Positions 45,990 to 55,232 of a stretch of DNA of 64,000 nt are shown piece after piece. This stretch comes from Saprospiraceae bacterium (GTDB lineage Bacteria; Bacteroidota; Bacteroidia; Chitinophagales; Saprospiraceae): NCBI GenBank assembly GCA_027080725.1, contig JALWRC010000017.1:21773-85772 (forward strand), given 5' to 3'. Position 1 is the stretch's first letter, and the number at the start of each line of letters is the position of its first letter. Under the pieces are notes generated by a model, which was given only the letters and a program-made list of their open reading frames with translations, had not been told where the DNA came from and made no database searches. The position numbers and the translations under genes are program-made.

Positions 45990-48332
45990 TCACTTTGCGA
46001 TTACAAGCATTTTGGTTTCTGTCTTTTTACTTGTTTTCGCTATCACAAAATATGTCCCACTCATCATATCTCGAAGATCTACTCTTTTGTAGTTAAATCC
46101 CGTTTCGCTATTGATTTTATCTTCTTTAATAACCTTCCCATTGATATCAGTAATGAAGAGCTGCACATCGTCGTTTGTCATAGAAGTAAAGTCTATGTTC
46201 ATATAATCTGATGCCGGATTTGGATAAACACTCATTTCAAACATATCAATTTCAACCGGATGTGTGCTTGTCCTAACAAAAGAGGTATTTGTTGGCAATA
46301 TATTTAGTGTATAATCCTCCACCTCTCCATATTCAAAATACTCACAGGGAGAAGGAAATGCTTCGTAAGACATAGACACTCTCAATCGTGTTTCTCCGAT
46401 TGGGACATCAAAGGGAATTACGAAATCTCCCGATATATTTTCGCTGGATGACTGTGCTGATACAAAAACCTTTTCCATTTCATCGTCAAAATCTCCATCT
46501 CGATTGTAATCAATCCATATTGTCACGTTCTCTTCATAATTATCGAATTCAAAACCAGGAGTAAGTGCAAATTCTACTTTTTGGCCTTTTGATACCTCAG
46601 CTTTTATACCCGTATAATCACCATATCCCCAATCATTACCACTGGCATATTGAATTCCATTGAGTTCAAATGACTCTATCCATTCATAATATGCCTCTTC
46701 TCCTTTTGAGCTGCAGTAATCCGTGGTAGTTGTGTCACTATTGCCACATCTTGATAAATTGTCAAGGAGTACCTGATATTTTGGAGCTATGTCTTTGTAG
46801 GGAGCATTTTGTGTAAACTGGTTTTCCAATGACCCCCAAGAACCGTATTTACCATTTTTAGGACTTACCAAAACATGATGAATGAATAACATTTCATTAG
46901 GAGTAAGAGAACTAAGTGAATCCAATAGTTCCACATAGGCATCATACATACGTGCATCGGTTTGGGCCTCCACCAATAGATGATTGTAGGGCTGATCGGT
47001 ACCGAAAGGCTCTGGGGTGAAATGCTGTCCTCCTTCATAAAAGAGCAATTTTTTGTCTTTTTCAATTGCAAGATTGGCATACTTTCGGAAGCTTTTGAAA
47101 TAAGCGTTATCATCATCATAATTTATACCTCGAGTTGCTGCGAACACATCATCCAAAGTAGAATTTCCATCCAACTGACTGCAATCCACTCCTAGATAGG
47201 TGGCGATTGAAATGGCATCTACATATTGCGCCGTTCCCTCTGCTTCCATTTGTGCGAACTGGCGGTCTCCGATATCAAACCAAGCACCTTGAGAAGCCAA
47301 TACTCTGGTTACTCTGTCGGGCGCATCTCCAAATGCCTCTGTCCACGTCTTCAGTGCCCAGCCGATTTTTCCCACTGTGCGCTCTGGCCAAGGAAGAGAT
47401 TGGTCTCCGATACTATCTAAATAGCTGGTTTGGTCAAACATCCAATTCCAGACTTCATTGGAGTATTCTATGTATATTTTTAAATCCGGATTGAGATTAT
47501 TTTTAAACAACTTCGCAAGTTGAATAATATAATTTTCATCTGCAAGATGAGGGATATTTATCCAAGCATCTGAATTTGTCTCATTACAAAGTTGAATCAT
47601 CCATTCGTAGGGAACACCATGACTATCATTTGAACCGTAGGCATAATAATCCACCGGAGTCCGGTCACTCCATTTGCTTACTGTCGAACTATTAATATTT
47701 CCGAATTCCATGAAGCGTATAGTCTGGAAAGGAGCCAATTTATCCCTCCAAGAACTCGCCCATGGTTGGGTCTGATAAGTGGACTCTGTCCCCGGTAACA
47801 ATACTCGAATATTACGTACATGATTTCCTAATGTGGAACTTTTGATGGTCAACTGGAGATAGTCCGCATATTCTTTGGTCGGGTCAAAACTATACTCTAT
47901 TCGACCGGGAACATCGGAGATAATCTCAGTGACACCACCCCCAGATATATCGACATCCCCCTCTCCATCATACAGTATGACATAATTACCTGCGGGTAGG
48001 GTGTTGGCTGCTGACCAATGCGTGAATACTATTTGATCGGCTTCTGCATTGGGGTCATCAACCGCTACCGGAATTTGAAGGGGATAGCCGTTTTCATCCA
48101 ACGGAATTTGGCTGAGGAAACCGGTATTCCATTTATTCTGCCCGCCTTCGACATAAATGACATTAGTGGTTTGCCAGTTGTTTGCATTTTTCATAATATT
48201 GACAAAGGGATAAGAAGAGCCGTAATAACTTGGTGGGAATACTTGCATCCCGATTTGCAGGCAACCATTTTCTTGTGAAAAAAGAGAGAAGGACAAAAGT
48301 ACTAATGCGATTAAACTGATTGATTTTTTCAT
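45990..48332 (-). CDS. Secreted putative clan GH-A glycoside hydrolase with GEVED and T9SS domains
   Basis: A 780-residue exported protein with a signal peptide (cleavage near LFSQ, residue 20). Residues ~180-520 look like a TIM-barrel glycosidase: Glu293 in YIEYSNEVWNW matches the Asn-Glu acid/base motif of clan GH-A, and Glu433 in LLFYEGGQH is a fair nucleophile candidate. A GEVED domain (about 600-695, ending GEVEDYTLNI) and a type A T9SS sorting domain (about 705-780, SVYPNPASDYMNIDF ... TKMLVIAK) follow. The enzyme family and substrate are not certain; the front domain is unfamiliar. The start lies 293 bases from the divergent sigma factor gene. Confidence 0.68.
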   Translation of the reverse strand: MKKSISLIALVLLSFSLFSQENGCLQIGMQVFPPSYYGSSYPFVNIMKNANNWQTTNVIYVEGGQNKWNTGFLSQIPLDENGYPLQIPVAVDDPNAEADQIVFTHWSAANTLPAGNYVILYDGEGDVDISGGGVTEIISDVPGRIEYSFDPTKEYADYLQLTIKSSTLGNHVRNIRVLLPGTESTYQTQPWASSWRDKLAPFQTIRFMEFGNINSSTVSKWSDRTPVDYYAYGSNDSHGVPYEWMIQLCNETNSDAWINIPHLADENYIIQLAKLFKNNLNPDLKIYIEYSNEVWNWMFDQTSYLDSIGDQSLPWPERTVGKIGWALKTWTEAFGDAPDRVTRVLASQGAWFDIGDRQFAQMEAEGTAQYVDAISIATYLGVDCSQLDGNSTLDDVFAATRGINYDDDNAYFKSFRKYANLAIEKDKKLLFYEGGQHFTPEPFGTDQPYNHLLVEAQTDARMYDAYVELLDSLSSLTPNEMLFIHHVLVSPKNGKYGSWGSLENQFTQNAPYKDIAPKYQVLLDNLSRCGNSDTTTTDYCSSKGEEAYYEWIESFELNGIQYASGNDWGYGDYTGIKAEVSKGQKVEFALTPGFEFDNYEENVTIWIDYNRDGDFDDEMEKVFVSAQSSSENISGDFVIPFDVPIGETRLRVSMSYEAFPSPCEYFEYGEVEDYTLNILPTNTSFVRTSTHPVEIDMFEMSVYPNPASDYMNIDFTSMTNDDVQLFITDINGKVIKEDKINSETGFNYKRVDLRDMMSGTYFVIAKTSKKTETKMLVIAK

Positions 48333-48624
48333 GATATTACTTTTTTGAACTTACAATTTTTAAAATATGCCCCTAATACGGTAAGCATTTGATTTACCCT
48401 ACCTGAGAGCTCATAAAAAAATACCTTTTCTTTTTGCGCTCATTTTCCAACATTTCTCTGCACTCTAAAGGAATGATTGTTAGGTCTTACCTCTTCTAAA
48501 CCATTTTAGAAGCAAATTCAAATACCATATGTATGGGCAATTTCTGAATAGATTCTATATCAAGTAATCCAGCTTAACCATGAAATTGTTGTATTTTGTC
48601 CTCCTTTATAAAACCTCCTAAAAA

Positions 48625-49149
48625 ATGCCGGGAAAAAGCATTGTCAATATTTGCCTTGAAGCTGTTTATGAGAAAATTTTCTTCAAGTATGCAGATAATA
48701 TCCGCAATTTCATATTAGCAAAATGTGGGGACCTCAAATTAGCGGAAGATACGGTTCAGGAGGTATTTCTCAAGCTATGGGAAAAATGTGCTGACGTCCG
48801 GTTTGACTCTGTTAAGGCATTTCTATACAGGATAGCTGATAATAGACTGAAAGACCAGTTTCGGCATCAGAAAGTTGTGTTGTCCTACCGTTCAAACCAT
48901 CCAAATGAAGACTTCCACAACCAATCACCGGAGCACCAACTGGAAGAAAAGGAATTCAAAAAGAAACTGGAGGAGATTATAGATTCTATGCCGGAAAAAA
49001 GTCGTGTAGTCTTCCTCATGAATAGAATCGAAAAACTTAAATACCGTGAAATTGCGGATCGATTGGAACTGAGCCAAAAGGCGGTTGAAAAGAGAATGGG
49101 AATTGCATTAGAAATCTTTCGAAAAGGAATAAATGAATGGAAAAAGTAG
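48625..49149 (+). CDS. ECF RNA polymerase sigma factor, FecI-like
   Basis: A 174-residue sigma-70 of the extracytoplasmic function group. Region 2 (about 20-85: FFKYADNIRNFILAKCGDLKLAEDTVQEVFLKLWEK) and region 4 (about 115-170: IIDSMPEKSRVVFLMNRIEKLKYREIADRLELSQKAVEKRM) are both complete. It directs polymerase to a small set of promoters when released by its anti-sigma factor. It is the first gene of a FecI-FecR-receptor set, with the FecR gene 30 bases downstream. The 5' region is AT-rich with no clear housekeeping promoter. Confidence 0.92.
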   Translation: MPGKSIVNICLEAVYEKIFFKYADNIRNFILAKCGDLKLAEDTVQEVFLKLWEKCADVRFDSVKAFLYRIADNRLKDQFRHQKVVLSYRSNHPNEDFHNQSPEHQLEEKEFKKKLEEIIDSMPEKSRVVFLMNRIEKLKYREIADRLELSQKAVEKRMGIALEIFRKGINEWKK

Positions 49150-49179
49150 GGTAATATTCTATAAAAACGTAATAGGGAC

Positions 49180-50100
49180 ATGACAGAACCTGATTTTCAT
49201 ATATTATTGGCTAAATGGTTGGAGGGTAAGCTAACAAAAGAGGAAGAGGAACACTTGTCTTCAACTACTGATCTTGAGAAGTTAAAAGCTTCCCTTGATC
49301 GAATCGACAGTTACTCCTTTCCGCATTTGGATAAGGATGCTCTATTTGAAAAAATACAAAAGAAGAAAGTATCCAAGTCATTAAAGGCCAAACGCCTCGT
49401 TCCACTTTGGTTGAGATTAGTGGCAGCCGTATTTGCATTCGGCTTATTTGGTTTATGGTGGTGGAATACCCTCCCTACTACGATAGTTTCCGGATTGGCG
49501 GAGCACAAAACAATCCATTTGCCCGATCATTCAGAGGTTGTTCTCAATGCAGGAACAGAGCTGAAGTATTATGACAGGAATTGGAAGAATCAGCGTTTAG
49601 TTAAGCTCAAAGGAGAGGCCTTTTTTAAAGTTACCAAGGGAAAACCCTTCATTGTCGAAAGTGCAATGGGGAAAGTAGAAGTATTGGGCACCCAATTTAA
49701 AGTCAAGGATCGAGCCGATCTTTATCAGGTGGTTTGCTACGAAGGGACAGTCCGCGTTGGCTCTACAAGAGCGAATGCAAAGACTATACTTCATAGAGGA
49801 GAAGGAACCAGATGGGACGGAAAATCATTGGCTGACTTCAAAGATATGCACCTTTCACCGGAGTGGATGAATGGGGTTTCTTCCTTTACAAAAATACCTC
49901 TAGAAGAAGTATTTCAAGAAATAGAACGGCAGTATAACTGCAAAGTAAATATTTCTGATGTAAATTTGCACAGGTCATTTACAGGAGAATTTCCACATGA
50001 TGACCTCCGTGGTGCCCTTGACCGGGTATGCGGTGCGATGAATTTGAAGTATGAAATCTTACAAAATGGGAAAGAGGTTAAAATTGCACCGGTGGAGTGA
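49180..50100 (+). CDS. FecR-family anti-sigma factor
   Basis: A 306-residue inner-membrane signalling protein. It has a cytoplasmic sigma-binding N-terminus (about 1-70), one transmembrane helix (about 76-95), a periplasmic FecR domain (about 100-215: KTIHLPDHSEVVLNAGTELKYYDRNW) and a C-terminal DUF4974 domain (about 235-306: IPLEEVFQEIERQYNCKVNISD). It holds the adjacent ECF sigma factor and releases it when the outer-membrane receptor signals. The 3' end overlaps the receptor gene by 50 bases if the latter starts at 50051, so the two are translationally coupled. Confidence 0.92.
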   Translation: MTEPDFHILLAKWLEGKLTKEEEEHLSSTTDLEKLKASLDRIDSYSFPHLDKDALFEKIQKKKVSKSLKAKRLVPLWLRLVAAVFAFGLFGLWWWNTLPTTIVSGLAEHKTIHLPDHSEVVLNAGTELKYYDRNWKNQRLVKLKGEAFFKVTKGKPFIVESAMGKVEVLGTQFKVKDRADLYQVVCYEGTVRVGSTRANAKTILHRGEGTRWDGKSLADFKDMHLSPEWMNGVSSFTKIPLEEVFQEIERQYNCKVNISDVNLHRSFTGEFPHDDLRGALDRVCGAMNLKYEILQNGKEVKIAPVE

Positions 50101-52738
50101 TAGCATTCACCCCATCTCCTCCTCCATCTCCCTCCTGCTTTTCTTTTTTACTCCTTTTCTTTGCAAGGCCCAAAAAAGTGAGTTTTCATACCAAAACACC
50201 CCCTTAGAACAGGTGTTGAAAGAATGGAATAATGCACTGAATCTCCATTTTTCATACGACGATGATGAAATAAAAAAGTATTCCGTCAGTCAGTCTTTTT
50301 CGAAGCTTTCAAAAGAGGAAATGCTCCTAAAGTTACTCCGAGAGTTCCCTCTTTCCTACAAGCTTTTGTCCGCGCATAGCGTGGTTATCAGCAAATGCAA
50401 AAGTGATTTTTACCTTAAAAAAAGTGTACAACTCCATGGGCAAGTGTTCGACAAGGACACACGACAGGCATTGCCCTTTGTTAATGTCCTGATTAAGAAT
50501 TCCTCTGTTGGCGCTAGCACCGATGGAAATGGATATTTTACCCTTTCCATTCCACTTGTAAGTGACGATAGTATCCAGTTGAGTTTTGTCGGATACAAAA
50601 GCTTTATGAGGCCAGCGCAACAATTCAAGAAGAGGTCTTTTTCACCAATATATATGAGTATCCAAGCCAATCAAATGCAAACCGTACTGGTAGAAGGGAA
50701 TCGATGGGAAGACAGCAATATGATTGCAGCACTAAACAGCAAGGGGCCTGCTCATGAATTTAATATTTCTCAACAGGAAGATCTAGGGGGACTGGCTGAG
50801 AAGGACTTTTTGCAATATATCCAATTAATTCCCGGCGTCAACGGGACAGACGAGTCTGCTTCCAAAATTCATATTCGCGGAGGAGGCTCAGGGCAAAATA
50901 TGGTGCTATTCGATCATATCCCGATGTATCATTTTGGACATTTCTTTGGTAAAATTGCTTCGATCAATTCCAATATTGTAGATAAAGTTACGGTAGAAAA
51001 AGAGGGTTACGACGCACAATACGGAGGGAGAGTATCAGGAGTAATTAATATTGAAGCCATCAACCGCATTCCCGATACAGCTTATTTACAGGTCGAAGGA
51101 TCCCTGCTATCCGGTAATGTCAACCTTTCGCTGCCCTTCGCCCGACAAAAAGCAGCACTATTTGTATCGTACAGGCGTGCATTTACCGACTTTTACCACA
51201 GCCTACCATTTCAAGCCTATTTTGACCAAACCTTTCAAAATTCTCGCATTGCGGAAGACAGTGCGCATGTCAGGCTCAATGACTTGGATACTATTTCTTC
51301 GCTTACACCTAGAACATCTTTCAAGGACTTAAACGCCAAATTTGTGTGGCAACCCGATTCTCTCAATCACTGTGCATTGAGTTTTATAAAGACACTGGAT
51401 GTTTTGAATTACGAGTACATTGAAGGTGATTACTTTCATGAGCGGGACAAGCTGGATGTGGCTAATTTGGGTTTAAGCCTTAATTGGGATCATAAATGGG
51501 ATGCAAGATTGTCCTCCTCTGCAACTATCGCATGGTCTCAGTATGAAAATCATTATTATTATGTAGATGACATCGCCGTACCCAGAGACTCTTCGGAATT
51601 TGTTGATGACAATTTTAATCAGTTGAATGATTTTTCGTTCCAATGGAGCAATCGATTTCGTCGCAACTATGACCAAGTCACCATTGGGTACTCCCTCAAT
51701 GCAATACAAGAAACAATCGACAATTTTGCAAAGAATCCGGGATGGAAATCAAACTATCATTTTCGAGATGATACGATGGCCATCAACCAAACGGTATTTT
51801 TCAATTACCAGGCGGATCTGCATTCTAAGCTTTCCCTTCGCTGTGGGGCAAGGATAAACTACTATAACCTTACTCATAGCTACTATCCTGAGCCTCGCTT
51901 CACTCTCATTTATAGACCTGTAGATGCATTGAGAATTATGCTTTCCTCCGGCCTTTATTATCAAGCCATCAATCAGATTGTCAATCGCAATAATCTCAAT
52001 GCGGAAGCGCACACTTGGATTCTCTCCCGCTCGGTCGGCTACGACTCTTTGGCGATTTTTCCGATAGTTGAGAATAAGCAGAGCTCCTTGGGAATGGCTT
52101 ATCGTTATAAGGGCTGGACTCTGGAGAGTAGCGTTTTTCATAAACGCTTTAGTGGCATATCCACCCATATTATTCATTTGGACAATACCGATTTTCCAGT
52201 TGATATAATTGGTGATATGAAATCGCTGGGATTTGAAGCTAGCATCCAATCATCGGGTAAATGGTTCTACACTTTGGCCAGCTATAGCTGTAGTAAGGTA
52301 TTTTTTACATTCGAATACCCCACCTATCCGGTACCTGCTCCTTACGATCAGCGGCATAACTTTAGTTTTCTCCAAGGTTTTAAATACAGAGGTTTTCATC
52401 TCTCCGTATTATGGAAGCTTGGCTCGGGTCGTCCATATACGCTTCTCGGCTCTGTGGACAAAAATGGGATTATCTATGGGGACTATAACAAGGGTCGATT
52501 AGCCCCTTACCACCGATTGGATCTATCTTTTTCCTGGACATACATCCGGAACAATACACGCTTCAAAATTACCCTTTCGGCCCTCAACACCTTCAACCGG
52601 AAAAACTACCTCCAACGCTTTTATACCGCCCGATGGGAAAGCAATGACCCCGATGAAATCCCGAGGGTCATACGGACGGATCGCCAAGGCCTGCCCTTTA
52701 CCCCCAACATAGGCATAATGATGCGAAAGGATCTGTAA
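50051..52738 (+). CDS. TonB-dependent receptor with N-terminal STN signalling domain
   Basis: An 895-residue outer-membrane receptor. The start is 50051 or the in-frame ATG at 50066; both lie inside the FecR gene and precede a basic N-terminus and hydrophobic signal core. Domains in order: secretin/TonB short N-terminal STN (about 44-113, EFSYQNTPLEQVLKEWNNAL), carboxypeptidase-like Ig (about 128-205), plug (about 235-345, IHIRGGGSGQNMVLFDHIPM) and barrel. The STN domain is the part that talks to FecR in FecA-type cell-surface signalling, so the three genes form a full set in which ligand binding outside would activate transcription. The ligand is not known. The last bases do not show a typical terminal Phe but the domain is full length. 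Confidence 0.92.
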   Translation: MKSYKMGKRLKLHRWSDSIHPISSSISLLLFFFTPFLCKAQKSEFSYQNTPLEQVLKEWNNALNLHFSYDDDEIKKYSVSQSFSKLSKEEMLLKLLREFPLSYKLLSAHSVVISKCKSDFYLKKSVQLHGQVFDKDTRQALPFVNVLIKNSSVGASTDGNGYFTLSIPLVSDDSIQLSFVGYKSFMRPAQQFKKRSFSPIYMSIQANQMQTVLVEGNRWEDSNMIAALNSKGPAHEFNISQQEDLGGLAEKDFLQYIQLIPGVNGTDESASKIHIRGGGSGQNMVLFDHIPMYHFGHFFGKIASINSNIVDKVTVEKEGYDAQYGGRVSGVINIEAINRIPDTAYLQVEGSLLSGNVNLSLPFARQKAALFVSYRRAFTDFYHSLPFQAYFDQTFQNSRIAEDSAHVRLNDLDTISSLTPRTSFKDLNAKFVWQPDSLNHCALSFIKTLDVLNYEYIEGDYFHERDKLDVANLGLSLNWDHKWDARLSSSATIAWSQYENHYYYVDDIAVPRDSSEFVDDNFNQLNDFSFQWSNRFRRNYDQVTIGYSLNAIQETIDNFAKNPGWKSNYHFRDDTMAINQTVFFNYQADLHSKLSLRCGARINYYNLTHSYYPEPRFTLIYRPVDALRIMLSSGLYYQAINQIVNRNNLNAEAHTWILSRSVGYDSLAIFPIVENKQSSLGMAYRYKGWTLESSVFHKRFSGISTHIIHLDNTDFPVDIIGDMKSLGFEASIQSSGKWFYTLASYSCSKVFFTFEYPTYPVPAPYDQRHNFSFLQGFKYRGFHLSVLWKLGSGRPYTLLGSVDKNGIIYGDYNKGRLAPYHRLDLSFSWTYIRNNTRFKITLSALNTFNRKNYLQRFYTARWESNDPDEIPRVIRTDRQGLPFTPNIGIMMRKDL

Positions 52739-53127
52739 AATGTAATTCAAAAGCATAAATGTCATCTCTTGAAGCTTAAAAATCCAACTCCTTCTCCCTC
52801 TCTTGAGAGTAAGGGATTAAAAGAAGTAAGTGAAGTATTTCACTTGAGGGTGAATGAGGGAATGGTTATTGCATTGTGAAAGGAGGCCAATTCCTATTCC
52901 CACAGTCTGCTTTCTATTACCTCTTTAACAAACTGACTAAGAGATTTGCCCTTCATTAGTGTGTCAAGAACAACATAAATACAGTATAGAGTGTACAGAC
53001 GCAATGCATTGCGTCTTCTATCTTCCCTCCGACTCTTCGTTGCTCAAACAGTCATTATGCTACGGCATAACTCCCGCTTTAGGGCCTCGATTCAGAGATA
53101 ATAGCTTCGGGTAAAATGGTATGAATT
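52739..53127. other. Non-coding region with a 20-base palindrome
   Basis: About 390 bases between the receptor gene and the GNAT gene (convergent). It begins with a CTCCCTCTCTTGAGAG-type fragment related to a common Bacteroidota intergenic repeat, and contains a perfect palindrome at 52997-53016. No gene or RNA gene was seen. Confidence 0.5.
52997..53016. repeat. Perfect 20-base palindrome
   Basis: AGACGCAATG followed at once by its reverse complement CATTGCGTCT. From memory, nearly the same palindrome (GACGCAATGCATTGCGTC) is scattered in intergenic DNA of other Bacteroidota and some cyanobacteria; I could not check. It is probably a REP-like dispersed element rather than a terminator. Confidence 0.6.
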
Positions 53128-53631
53128 TCATTCCTTGTGCACTAGATTTTGCCACTCATTCCAAGCAATTTCTCTTCCAGGGTATGCAACACTATTGAAA
53201 GGCCATTTTGAATCTATCCACTCCTGTACGGTGTCAAACAAATAGGCATCTAATCCAGTTTGAACTTCACTTTGCCTTACCCACATATATACTTCGGCAT
53301 CAAATCCCATTTTTGTTGAAGGCTCAATGTAAAGGCAGCCAAGGCATTTTGCTTCATTAGGAGTCATAACCGTATATGCAAAGGTTGAACCCATTTGAAA
53401 TTCTTTATGATGCCATCCAAGGTCAATTAGGTTTTGCTCGAGAGTCAATCCTTTGGGCCATTTCTGATTGGGACCAAATGGTTTTGTTCTTTGTAAATGC
53501 CCAATGCTTGACATTACAGCATCATAATCCTTTACCACATCGGACACTTTTAACATGCGGATTTTCACCCTATTTGTTTCGAGGCTTTTCGGGACTTCAA
53601 AACCTTTTGGTATAAAATGCTTATTACTCAT
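53128..53631 (-). CDS. GNAT-family N-acetyltransferase-like protein
   Basis: A 167-residue protein resembling a distinct GNAT subgroup: EVPKSLETNRVKIRMLKVSDVVKDYDAVMSS at the start, LTLEQNLIDLGWHHKEF, then FAYTVMTPNEAKCLGCLYIEPS as the core beta strands. The acetyl-CoA pyrophosphate loop is not obvious, so activity is uncertain. Substrate unknown. It is alone on the minus strand between non-coding stretches in the accessory-looking part of the window. Confidence 0.7.
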   Translation of the reverse strand: MSNKHFIPKGFEVPKSLETNRVKIRMLKVSDVVKDYDAVMSSIGHLQRTKPFGPNQKWPKGLTLEQNLIDLGWHHKEFQMGSTFAYTVMTPNEAKCLGCLYIEPSTKMGFDAEVYMWVRQSEVQTGLDAYLFDTVQEWIDSKWPFNSVAYPGREIAWNEWQNLVHKE

Positions 53632-53745
53632 TATCTTTAGTATTCTGCACTCTTTTACTTATTGCTAATTACAACTAACTTAGATATGAGTTGTTCTATC
53701 CTGTATTCCTCTATTTTCAGATGCAGCTAATGGGGGCACTTCAAT

Positions 53746-53931
53746 TCAAATGTTTTCTTTGTTCGATTCTCTACCTATTTTGGGATGGATTGCAAGTAAC
53801 TCGGCTGCTTCAATAATAAGGCGGTTTAGTTTTTTACTATAAAGTACTGATTTGTTTCTTTTGTTCCAATACGAAAAAATACATTTTCTATCTTCTTGGG
53901 CTCTTTTAGACCAAATTATTTGTCGAGCCAT
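53746..53931 (-). pseudogene. RelE/ParE-family toxin, C-terminally truncated
   Basis: A 61-residue remnant. The N-terminal half matches Bacteroidota RelE/ParE-type toxins (IIWSKRAQEDRKCIFSYWNKRNKSVLY, then SKKLNRLIIEA and HPKIGRESNKENI), which are normally 90-100 residues long. The frame stops at TGA where full-length relatives continue with an Arg (ENIR...), compatible with a CGA-to-TGA change, but the following bases do not resume the family's C-terminal strands. The part that normally holds the catalytic or gyrase-contacting residues is missing. The start overlaps the antitoxin gene by 16 bases, the usual arrangement. Confidence 0.65.
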
Positions 53932-54155
53932 TCTTCCATCTCTTTATTAGCTTCTGAATGGGACAAGTAATCTCCATTGCGTATTTGACTCCTTGCATCA
54001 GATACTGCTCGTTCCATTTCTTGCGACAACGTATATGGAGATTCGATATCAACCATTTCGATATCCATTAACCGAGAGGCTTCCCGAAGTAACTCGACAT
54101 TCTCAATTGAGCTAATTTTATCTATCAGTTTTTTCTTAAGCTCTGCTGTTGACAT
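53916..54155 (-). CDS. Antitoxin of a RelE/ParE-type module
   Basis: A 79-residue acidic helical protein (MSTAELKKKLIDKISSIENV, ending EANKEMEEWLDK) of a kind regularly found just upstream of RelE/ParE toxins in Bacteroidota. It would bind and neutralise the toxin and may repress the operon. It is intact, while the overlapping toxin gene downstream is truncated. No clear operator was seen upstream. Confidence 0.72.
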   Translation of the reverse strand: MSTAELKKKLIDKISSIENVELLREASRLMDIEMVDIESPYTLSQEMERAVSDARSQIRNGDYLSHSEANKEMEEWLDK

Positions 54156-54323
54156 AATAAAGGCTTTTAATTCATTATTAGAAACAAACTTCTAAAACAA
54201 CTTGTTCCATTACATTTCAACTCTCCTCTTCTTTTCATTTTTTGTTCTAAAAATATAAGGATCTTCCATAAAGTTACTCTTTACCACCTCATTATTGTTT
54301 CTTAAGCTACACTTAGTAACAAA

Positions 54324-54353
54324 CCCTCCAATCGTGGGTATTGCAAAGTGCAC
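54324..54353 (+). repeat. 30-base direct repeat, copy A
   Basis: Begins CCCTCCAATCGTGG and ends CAAAGTGCAC. It matches copy B (54568-54597) at all but four positions. Function unknown. Confidence 0.6.
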
Positions 54354-54547
54354 AAAAATGAGCCTATGCATCGTTTTGTCACCATTTTTGCAGACGACAC
54401 TTCTCAAGCATTTAGCCTATTGGACCGGGCAAAAATACCGCCAAAACGGCTTTAGGTGTTTTTATTTACCCTGCACTTCGCTATGGCTCGTACAGGGTTA
54501 CAAAGGTGACATCCCTACGGGGTTGTTATTGCTTTTCAATATAGAAC

Positions 54548-54597
54548 AGTGCATTTTGCTATACGCACCCTCCATTCGTGGATATCACAAAGTGCAC
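54548..54597 (+). repeat. Junction of two repeat types, copy B
   Basis: The first 30 bases (AGTGCATTTTG ... CCTCCATTC, 54548-54577) recur with three mismatches at 55237-55266. The last 30 bases (54568-54597) recur at 54324-54353. The two repeat units overlap here in CCCTCCATTC, so this may be the most complete copy of a ~50-base element. Confidence 0.6.
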
Positions 54598-54871
54598 ATT
54601 TGTGCTTTGAGTAAAAAGCATTTGTATTCACAACAGAATTCATATATTGACTAGCCTTACTTTTTGGCATTGCCCCAAAAAGTAACAAAAAGGTTGGGTG
54701 TCCTATCAAGCATTTTCTTGACGCACCAAGTATCGTTCTTTTGCCTGATATCTGCGTTCAAATTTTTATCCGTAGCTACGGCTACGCAGAAAAATTTCGC
54801 CTTGCTATCAGACAAAATAACTTCTACTTATCCATCAGAATACGCTTGTCAGGACACAGGCGAAATTAAGA

Positions 54872-54995
54872 GCTAACGATAGTGGGGCGGCCATACCTTC
54901 TGTTGAAGGGAACACGGCAACTATGCTTCGAAGTAAAACTTTGCCTTAATGATATTTAGACCATAGAAGGTATAATAACACTATCCCGGGTTAGC
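54872..54995. repeat. 124-base imperfect inverted repeat (MITE-like or structured RNA)
   Basis: Left arm segments GCTAAC, GATAGTG and ATACCTTCT (54872-54901) pair with right arm segments AGAAGGTAT, CACTATC and GTTAGC (54965-54995), with small internal loops. The central ~60 bases carry a minor hairpin (CCTTCTGTTGAAGG). The layered arms suggest a folded element rather than a terminator. Confidence 0.55.
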
Positions 54996-55232
54996 GCCGG
55001 TTCCCGCTTGGAATTTCGCCGGAATAAGCCATAGAATACATCTATCCTGTATAGTAACCTATGTTGACTTTAACTTTGTCTTTAGAATAGACACCTATTC
55101 TAAAACTACCGACGTCGTTTCTAAACCATAGACATTAACAGATTAATTGTTCTTGTGGCGCAATCAGGAACCGCAGACTACATCCACCTCAGAAGTGACG
55201 TATTATACATCTATCTTCTCAACATTCTTAAA

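Noticed and set aside
54872-54995. Integron attC site
   Set aside because: Ends GCTAAC/GTTAGC and length are suggestive, but the core boxes do not fit RYYYAAC/GTTRRRY and no integrase or cassette array is present.
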